Positions 6,735 to 10,830 of a stretch of 10,830 nt of DNA are shown one piece after another. The position numbers were made by a program, and so were the translations under genes. How positions within the stretch are numbered: the stretch's first letter is position 1; each line of letters starts with the position of its first letter. This DNA comes from DATEMK01 sp035275625. GTDB taxonomy: Bacteria; Bacteroidota; Bacteroidia; AKYH767-A; OLB10. The notes beneath the pieces are model-generated. The model made no database searches and was not told where the DNA came from. It worked only from the letters and a program-made list of their open reading frames with translations. The DNA is taken from positions 1 to 10,830 of the forward strand of contig DATEMK010000589.1 in the NCBI GenBank assembly GCA_035275625.1, given 5' to 3'.

Positions 6735-6807
6735 CCACAGATTCACAGATTAAGCCCCACCCAATCCGCCTTAGGCGGAGAGGGCAAAAAAATCTGTGAA
6801 TCAGTGG
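6735..6807. repeat. Imperfect 17-bp inverted repeat split by hairpin copy B
   Basis: The left arm CCACAGATTCACAGATT (6735-6751) and right arm AATCTGTGAATCAGTGG (6791-6807) are reverse complements except at one position. They directly abut the 39-bp element at 6752-6790. The left arm itself holds CACAGATT twice in tandem. Joined, the arms would make a 34-bp palindrome. It starts 7 bp after the SRPBCC stop. Confidence 0.7.
6752..6790 (+). repeat. 39-bp hairpin element, copy B, inside a palindrome
   Basis: Same layout and orientation as copy A (5572-5610), with 3 differences in 39. Its centre TCCGCCTTAGGCGGA has 7-bp arms around one base. Outer GCCC (6754-6757) and GGGC (6782-6785) can also pair, which copy A cannot do fully. 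It occupies exactly the middle of the surrounding inverted repeat. Confidence 0.72.
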
Positions 6808-6860
6808 CGATAAATTTTGTCTGCTTATTTATTTCTAATTTTATCCCAACATTTTTTTAA

Positions 6861-6872
6861 TTGAGTACTCAA
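6861..6872. promoter_or_regulatory. 12-bp perfect palindrome upstream of mlaE
   Basis: TTGAGTACTCAA is its own reverse complement. It lies 63 bp before the mlaE ATG in AT-rich DNA where a promoter would be expected, though I find no good -7 box there. A regulator-binding site is possible; chance is not excluded. Confidence 0.3.
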
Positions 6873-6897
6873 AATAGAAAATTAAATCACAGTTTTT

Positions 6898-6932
6898 AAC
6901 TGCCGGCTGCCAATTGCAGACTGCCAACTTTC
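6898..6932 (+). repeat. Five-unit 7-bp repeat array in the mlaE leader
   Basis: Five consecutive 7-bp units: AACTGCC (6898-6904), GGCTGCC (6905-6911), a diverged unit at 6912-6918, GACTGCC (6919-6925) and AACTTTC (6926-6932). The array ends 3 bp before the mlaE ATG and so fills the ribosome-binding region. Units share the (A/G)ACTGCC core. Confidence 0.7.
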
Positions 6933-6935
6933 ACC

Positions 6936-7676
6936 ATGGGATATTTATTTGAAATCGGGCGTTTCTGGATTTTCATGAAAAGCCTTTTTACCAAGCCTGA
7001 AAAGTTTAAAATATATCTCAAGCAAATTTTCAGGGAGATGGAAGACATGGGTTTTGGCTCTGTGGGTATTGTGGTTATAAATTCAGTTTTTATGGGCGCG
7101 GTTATCACCATTCAGAGTGCATACAATATTGTGAATCCGCTGGTGCCGCTGACTGCTATCGGAATTGTGGCGCGCGATTCCATTATCATAGAGTTTTCTC
7201 CAACGGTTATTATGATGGTTCTTGCCGGAAAAATCGGTTCGAGCGTTTCATCGGAAATCGGGACCATGCGCGTTACCGAGCAGATTGATGCATTGGAAAT
7301 TATGGGAATCAATGCAGCGAGCTACCTGGTGGTTCCTAAAATGGTGGCGTCTGTTTTTATTCTTCCTTTTATTGTTATCATCAGCATGTTCATGGGCATA
7401 CTTGGCGGATGGGTGGCAGGAGATCTGAGCGGTGCATGCCCTTCGGCAGATTACCTGAAAGGGTTGCAGGATTCATTCAATTCATTCAACATCACTTTTG
7501 CATTGATCAAAACAGTCATCTTCGCGTTTATTATCACCAGCGTTTCATCTTACCAGGGATATTATACGCAGGGCGGAGCGCTTGAAGTAGGCAGAGCCAG
7601 CACCAAAGCTGTTGTTTATAGCAATATCCTCATTTTAGTGTTTGATTACATTTGTACACAACTGCTCCTTGCATGA
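6936..7676 (+). CDS. mlaE: MlaE-family ABC transporter permease
   Basis: Inner-membrane permease of an MCE/Mla-type phospholipid transport system. The 246 residues begin with an amphipathic interface segment (1-30), then hydrophobic helices at about 42-64, 88-105, 137-165 and two more near the C-terminus (about 190-210 and 225-245). The diagnostic conserved block AGKIGSSVSSEIGTMRVTEQIDALEIMGIN (about 97-126; core motif EIGTMRVTEQIDAL) is intact, as is the GGALEVGRASTKAVVYS segment near the end. The length is typical for MlaE. The ATG at 6936 gives the start expected for the family and lies 3 bp after a 7-bp repeat array. The stop overlaps the mlaF start by 4 bp, so translation is probably coupled. 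Confidence 0.93.
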   Translation: MGYLFEIGRFWIFMKSLFTKPEKFKIYLKQIFREMEDMGFGSVGIVVINSVFMGAVITIQSAYNIVNPLVPLTAIGIVARDSIIIEFSPTVIMMVLAGKIGSSVSSEIGTMRVTEQIDALEIMGINAASYLVVPKMVASVFILPFIVIISMFMGILGGWVAGDLSGACPSADYLKGLQDSFNSFNITFALIKTVIFAFIITSVSSYQGYYTQGGALEVGRASTKAVVYSNILILVFDYICTQLLLA

Positions 7677-8422
7677 TTGAAGCACAAAATATTTCAAAAA
7701 GTTTTAATGAAAAAAAAGTTCTTGATAATGTTTCATGCACTTTTGAACCCGGAAAAGTTAACCTGATCATTGGCGGAAGCGGATCGGGTAAAACTGTTTT
7801 GATGAAATGCCTGGTGGGGCTGTATGAAGTGGATGAAGGAAAAGTAGTGTATGATAACCGGAATTTTTCTGCCCTTTCGCACAAAGAACGCAAGCCGATT
7901 CAGCAGGAAATAGGAATGGTTTTCCAGGGAGGCGCGTTGTTCGATTCGTTGAATGTGGAAAAAAATGTGATGTTTCCTCTTACGATGTTTTCACAAATGA
8001 CTTTTGTGGAAAGGCGTGAACGCGCCAATACGTGTTTGAACCGTGTGAACCTTGTGAATGTAGGTCATTTATTTCCGTCTGAAATCAGCGGAGGAATGAA
8101 AAAACGTGTGGCCATTGCACGCGCTATTGTGAACAATCCGAGATATCTTTTTTGCGATGAGCCTAACTCCGGACTTGATCCGAAAACTTCTCTGGTCATT
8201 GACAAACTCATCCAGGAAATTACGGAGGAATATAAAACCACTACTATTATCAATACGCATGATATGAATTCGGTTACCGAAATCGGTGAGAAAATTATTT
8301 TTATTTACAAAGGAAAAAAATGGTGGGAAGGAAATGCGGAAGAACTGATGAAAAACGATAATACGGAATTGAATGAATTTGTTTTTGCATCTAAGATGAT
8401 GCAGTCGTTGAAAAGGGTATGA
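7673..8422 (+). CDS. mlaF: MlaF-family ABC transporter ATP-binding protein
   Basis: Cytoplasmic ATPase that powers the MlaE permease. Start chosen at the ATG at 7673, whose ATGA overlaps the mlaE stop; a longer reading from 7652 would add seven residues that do not look like the family. The 249-residue protein has Walker A GGSGSGKT (34-41), Q-loop Gln85 in MVFQGGALF, signature SGGMKKR (139-145), Walker B YLFCDEP (158-164) and switch His196 in NTHD. SGGM and the 'GGALFDSL' segment are typical of MlaF. It is complete and of normal length. In most Bacteroidota I know, mlaD (MCE-domain lipoprotein or anchored protein) comes next; here it does not, and the next gene is convergent. Confidence 0.94.
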   Translation: MIEAQNISKSFNEKKVLDNVSCTFEPGKVNLIIGGSGSGKTVLMKCLVGLYEVDEGKVVYDNRNFSALSHKERKPIQQEIGMVFQGGALFDSLNVEKNVMFPLTMFSQMTFVERRERANTCLNRVNLVNVGHLFPSEISGGMKKRVAIARAIVNNPRYLFCDEPNSGLDPKTSLVIDKLIQEITEEYKTTTIINTHDMNSVTEIGEKIIFIYKGKKWWEGNAEELMKNDNTELNEFVFASKMMQSLKRV

Positions 8423-8426
8423 ATCA

Positions 8427-8454
8427 ATGTTCAAATTCCAAATTCCAATTTTCA
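8427..8454 (+). repeat. 7-bp repeat array after mlaF
   Basis: Units ATGTTCA (8427-8433), AATTCCA twice (8434-8447) and ATTTTCA (8448-8454). It starts 5 bp after the mlaF stop codon. Two units are identical; the outer ones keep the terminal TTCA. It runs straight into the inverted repeat at 8455-8472. Confidence 0.6.
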
Positions 8455-8472
8455 AACGTATTCTGATACGTT
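8455..8472. terminator. Inverted repeat between convergent genes, weak terminator candidate
   Basis: AACGTAT (8455-8461) and ATACGTT (8466-8472) are perfect arms around TCTG, placed between the mlaF stop (8422) and the T9SS gene stop (8520). A second small palindrome, ACCTC with GAGGT, is at 8484-8495 and is followed about 8 bp later by a T-rich stretch. Neither has a U run directly attached, so termination is only suggested. Confidence 0.35.
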
Positions 8473-8519
8473 AATTGATCCAAACCTCAAGAGGTAAGAA
8501 TATTTATTTTTTCTCTTCT

Positions 8520-10169
8520 TTAATTTTTCACAAGCTTTTTTACAGCAGTACCTGCTTTTATAAAATAAATTCCTGATGAAAGGTTTGAAACATCAATCTT
8601 GAATGTTGAATGTTGAATGTTGAATGTTGAATGCAAAAGTTTTTTACCTGTTATATCAGTTATAGTTATTTCTATTTTTTCTTTTCCGGATAAGTGATAA
8701 CTAATAACTACAAACTCATTGGCAGGGTTAGGATAAACATCAAACTTCAAACCCGAAACTTCAAACCCATTTATTCCTATGGTTGAAATACTGTCACAAA
8801 ATTTTACAATCCAGTAATCATAAGTGATTCCGCTTACATCCCAATTCGGTTCAGTTTTGTATCCTGCAATTCCGCTTGCGGTTCCGGTTACTATGGCATA
8901 ACACCCATCAATAGTTTGCACGGAAAGACCTGCTTCATCATGGCCGTCAGTGAATGCTGTTTTATCCCATTGCTGATTTCCGAGCGAATCGGTTTTAGTA
9001 ATCCAGGCTTGTTCTACACCGAGGTTATTTTCAGTTTTTGTTCCGTTAATTCCTGAATAAGACGTTCCGGGAATCAAAAATCCATTGTCAGAAGTCTGTG
9101 AAACATTTCCTGCAATATTTTCATCGTTGTCTCCCCCAAAACCTTTATCCCATTCTTTACTGCCAAGCGCATCAATTTTAATTACCCATAAATCATACGT
9201 GGCTGCTGTAACATCCCAATTGTTTTGCGTTTTGTCACCGCTGCTGTCCGATTTTGAGCAGCCGTTTAAAATATATCCTCCGTCCAATGTTTGATGAATG
9301 GAATACAGCACATCGTCATTTGTTCCGCCAAAGCGTTTGTCCCAAAGTTTTATTCCCGATACATTTGTTTTTACAATCCAGTAATCCCATCCTCCCCATA
9401 TCGGTTGTGTTACGTCACCTGAACTTCCCATAGTTGTATAGCCTCCCATGATATAACCACTGTCTGTAGTTTGTTCAATGGTATATGCTTCATCATACCC
9501 TGCTCCGCCAAAACGTTTATCCCATTGCTTGATTCCAAACGCATCTGTTTTCACCATCCAGTAATCATCCTGTCCCTGTGAAGGCTGTGTTTTATCACCA
9601 CTGATATCAGAATAAGAATATCCTCCGAGAATGTATCCGCCATCAGTGGTTTGCTTCAATGAATAAAGTTCTTCATTAGCAATGCCTCCGAATCTTTTGT
9701 CCCATTGTTTTATTCCGAGTGAATCGGTTTTCACAATCCAGTAGTCATATTGTCCCCATGCATTTTGAGTTTTGTCCCCGCTGCTGTCAGAGTCGGAGGC
9801 TCCGCCTAAAATATATCCGCCATCGCTTGTTTGTTTTACCTCTAAAAGATAATCATCGCCAGTTCCGCCAAAGCGTTTGTCCCATTGTTTCATTCCGGCA
9901 GAATCAATTTTTACAATCCAGTAATCTGCTGACTGAAGTGTCGGGTCCCAATTGTCCTCTGTTTTATCTCCGCTGCTGTCGGAATAAGATTCTCCGCCTA
10001 AAATATAACCTCCGTCAGTGGTTTGCTGAAAGGAATAGACCGGGTCATGGAATGTTCCGCCAAGGCGTTTGTCCCATTGTTTTACTAAAGGGTTTTGTGA
10101 ATGTGCATCCTGACAAACCAGGAGCAGCATGCAAAATAAAGAATTGATGAAGAGAAGATATTTTTTCAT
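8520..10169 (-). CDS. Secreted seven-repeat protein with T9SS type A sorting domain
   Basis: 549 residues: signal peptide (1 to about 24, cleavage near AHS-Q), seven repeats of 60-64 residues from 31 to about 460 (starts at 31, 95, 155, 215, 275, 339 and 400), a linker, and a C-terminal domain of about 80 residues with YPNPANEF and SSGIYFIKAG, the usual type IX sorting signature. Each repeat runs WDKRFGG, QTTDGGYILGG, SGDKT, DYWIVK.D..G.K; repeats 6 and 7 are diverged. Seven four-strand units suggest a beta-propeller, which is inference. The protein should be exported, crossed by T9SS and anchored or released at the surface; no catalytic domain is seen. Two perfect or near-perfect 7-bp arrays and one degenerate one lie within its sorting-domain coding region. 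Confidence 0.9.
   Translation of the reverse strand: MKKYLLFINSLFCMLLLVCQDAHSQNPLVKQWDKRLGGTFHDPVYSFQQTTDGGYILGGESYSDSSGDKTEDNWDPTLQSADYWIVKIDSAGMKQWDKRFGGTGDDYLLEVKQTSDGGYILGGASDSDSSGDKTQNAWGQYDYWIVKTDSLGIKQWDKRFGGIANEELYSLKQTTDGGYILGGYSYSDISGDKTQPSQGQDDYWMVKTDAFGIKQWDKRFGGAGYDEAYTIEQTTDSGYIMGGYTTMGSSGDVTQPIWGGWDYWIVKTNVSGIKLWDKRFGGTNDDVLYSIHQTLDGGYILNGCSKSDSSGDKTQNNWDVTAATYDLWVIKIDALGSKEWDKGFGGDNDENIAGNVSQTSDNGFLIPGTSYSGINGTKTENNLGVEQAWITKTDSLGNQQWDKTAFTDGHDEAGLSVQTIDGCYAIVTGTASGIAGYKTEPNWDVSGITYDYWIVKFCDSISTIGINGFEVSGLKFDVYPNPANEFVVISYHLSGKEKIEITITDITGKKLLHSTFNIQHSTFKIDVSNLSSGIYFIKAGTAVKKLVKN
8599..8633 (-). repeat. Five perfect 7-bp repeats inside the T9SS sorting domain
   Basis: TTGAATG occurs five times without a mismatch on the plus strand (CATTCAA in gene sense). 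It encodes residues 513-524, in which His-Ser-Thr-Phe-Asn-Ile-Gln begins to repeat after seven residues (21 bp = three units). It lies in a beta-hairpin loop of the sorting domain, between ITDITGKKLL and DVSNLSSGIYF. In gene sense all three frames of this repeat are stop-free; the opposite strand contains TGA in every frame. Confidence 0.9.
8692..8719 (+). repeat. Degenerate 7-bp array (AACTnnn units) in the T9SS sorting domain
   Basis: Four consecutive 7-bp units begin AAGT, AACT, AACT and AACT (8692, 8699, 8706, 8713). The last three positions vary. It encodes the strand around EFVVISYHL. Taken alone it is weak, but it sits 15 bp from a clearer array and shares its AAC start. Confidence 0.4.
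8735..8769 (+). repeat. Five-unit 7-bp array (AAACnnn units) before the YPNP motif
   Basis: Five consecutive units all begin AAAC. Units two and four are identical (AAACTTC), and units three and five differ by one base (AAACCCG, AAACCCA), giving a 14-bp higher-order repeat. It encodes Gly-Phe-Glu-Val-Ser-Gly-Leu-Lys-Phe-Asp-Val directly before YPNP, the first strand of the sorting domain. Confidence 0.7.
8790..10079 (-). repeat. Tandem coding repeat of about 180 bp, seven units
   Basis: DNA encoding the seven WDKRFGG repeats of the T9SS protein. Stretches such as the codons for QWDKRFGG and for DGGYILGG are nearly identical at the nucleotide level among the first five units, consistent with recent duplication or gene conversion; the last two are more diverged. 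Confidence 0.8.
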
Positions 10170-10243
10170 TTAAATAAATTTTCAAACAATAAAGATAAGT
10201 TATTTTGTAAATCATTTATAAAACAAATAAACCGGCTTTGTTT

Positions 10244-10251
10244 TAAGTTTG
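10244..10251 (+). promoter_or_regulatory. -7 box for the DUF6624 gene
   Basis: TAAGTTTG matches TAnnTTTG, 20 bp upstream of the ATG at 10272, in the 102-bp gap between divergent genes. On the other strand a one-mismatch box (TATCTTTA) lies upstream of the T9SS gene near 10190-10197. No clear -33 elements were seen for either. Confidence 0.4.
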
Positions 10252-10271
10252 CATTTGTAACATTCATTGTC

Positions 10272-10830
10272 ATGAAAACATATCTTACACTTATTCTGCT
10301 TTTGTTTTCGTACTCATTATCTGCACAGATTGATTCCCTTATGGCTGACAGCCTCCAAAGAATGGCAGACAAAGATAAATCTGCCAGGCAAAAAGTTGGA
10401 ACTGCATTTAAAAAATATGGTAAAGACAGCCCGCAATGGAAAAAAGCCTGGGGTAACATGCAGGATGCTGACAAAAAACACAATGCAGCATTAAAAAACA
10501 TTCTTGCGAGATACAATACATACCCGTCAGCGGATAAAGTTGGTGAAGAGGGGTCGCATAATTTTTGGATGCTGGTTTTGCACCAGGATGCTGACACGGC
10601 ACTCCAGGAGCAAGTTGTAGCATGGATGAAAATTCCTGTTGACCAGGGAACTGCTTCTCCCAATGATTATGCTTACCTGGTGGATCGCATCCTGGTAAAT
10701 GCCGGGAAAAAACAAATGTACGGCACGCAATGTTACTATGACAACGAAAAGAAAATGTATCTTCCCCATCCACTTTTAGAGCCCGCTGATACGGATGAAA
10801 GAAGAAAAGAAATGCAGCTGCCCCCGCTTG
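10272..10830 (+). CDS. Secreted DUF6624-like protein, 3' end cut off
   Basis: An open frame of 186 codons from the ATG at 10272 runs off the right edge. It begins with a signal peptide (MKT, hydrophobic 4-16, cleavage near LSA-Q at 18-19). Next comes a charged helical stretch (24-80), then the segment that recalls DUF6624: SHNFWMLVLHQDAD (95-108), NDYAYLVDRILVNAGKKQMYGTQ (131-153, core AYLVDRILVN), HPLLEPADTDERRKE (166-180). The family is common in Bacteroidota and has no known function; the conserved His, Asp and Arg positions are suggestive but not proof of enzyme activity. The frame is favoured over opposite-strand readings because of its signal peptide and recognisable family motifs. It is divergent from the T9SS gene. 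Confidence 0.8.
   Translation, partial: MKTYLTLILLLFSYSLSAQIDSLMADSLQRMADKDKSARQKVGTAFKKYGKDSPQWKKAWGNMQDADKKHNAALKNILARYNTYPSADKVGEEGSHNFWMLVLHQDADTALQEQVVAWMKIPVDQGTASPNDYAYLVDRILVNAGKKQMYGTQCYYDNEKKMYLPHPLLEPADTDERRKEMQLPPL

Noticed and set aside
7652..7672. Upstream ATG for mlaF at 7652
   Set aside because: It would add seven residues and overlap mlaE by 25 bp; the ATG at 7673 gives the usual 4-bp ATGA overlap and the expected MlaF N-terminus.
8069..8455. 128-codon open frame on the minus strand
   Set aside because: Antisense to mlaF, which has all ABC ATPase motifs.
8599..8769. CRISPR-like array
   Set aside because: The units are 7 bp with no spacers, and no cas genes are present.
9719..10147. 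142-codon open frame on the plus strand
   Set aside because: It is antisense to the seven-repeat region of the T9SS gene. Its length results from the repeated sequence lacking stops, and its product has no domain or signal.
10166..10663. 165-codon open frame on the minus strand, and the related ones at 10408-10773 and 10527-10769
   Set aside because: They lie opposite the DUF6624 gene, which has a signal peptide and recognisable family motifs; the minus-strand products are Cys/Ser/Leu-rich without any familiar domain.

Overview
The window looks like chromosomal DNA from a member of the Bacteroidota, probably an uncultured or environmental Bacteroidia-type lineage. The reasons are a secreted protein with a type IX secretion (T9SS) sorting domain, a lysyl-tRNA synthetase with the long C-terminal tail seen in this phylum, an MlaE/MlaF pair and a DUF6624 protein whose sequences I recognise from Bacteroidota, starts without convincing Shine-Dalgarno sequences, and several TAnnTTTG -7 boxes just upstream of start codons. 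Most genes are housekeeping; no phage, transposase, CRISPR array, rRNA or tRNA was seen.

Layout. (1) 1-697, minus: lipB (lipoyl octanoyltransferase), cut by the left edge. (2) 823-1386, plus: a secreted YceI-family protein. (3) 1422-2405, minus: a bifunctional phosphoglucose/phosphomannose isomerase, convergent with (2) and divergent from (4). (4) 2533-5569, plus: lysS, a secreted protein of unknown function and an endonuclease III-family gene, with gaps of 13 and 18 bp, probably one transcription unit. (5) 5714-6728, plus: a VOC-fold protein with its own terminator, then a membrane-anchored SRPBCC protein. (6) 6936-8422, plus: mlaE and mlaF, overlapping by 4 bp, the permease and ATPase of an MCE-type lipid transporter. 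No mlaD follows. (7) 8520-10169, minus: a secreted seven-repeat T9SS protein. (8) 10272-10830, plus: a DUF6624 protein cut by the right edge.

Genes working together. MlaE and MlaF form one ABC importer core for phospholipid traffic between the two membranes. LipB starts lipoate attachment, LysS charges tRNA-Lys, the isomerase links central sugar phosphates, and the Nth-family protein belongs to base excision repair. The secreted proteins (YceI, 4268-4915, T9SS, DUF6624) are envelope or exported proteins of mostly unknown role.

The unusual part is the small repeats. At six places, short arrays of degenerate 7-bp units occur, many of the form AACTnnn or nAYTnnn: inside lipB, right before the mlaE start, just after mlaF, and three times inside the sorting-domain region of the T9SS gene. 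Because seven is not a multiple of three, this period inside coding sequence must come from the DNA and not from the protein. Separately, two 39-bp hairpin elements that differ at 3 positions lie after nth and after the SRPBCC gene. The second sits exactly at the centre of a 34-bp imperfect palindrome. A different small hairpin (2469-2489) splits an ATCCG-rich repeat between the isomerase and lysS promoters. Together these look like small non-coding elements that colonise gene edges and loops, and sometimes each other.
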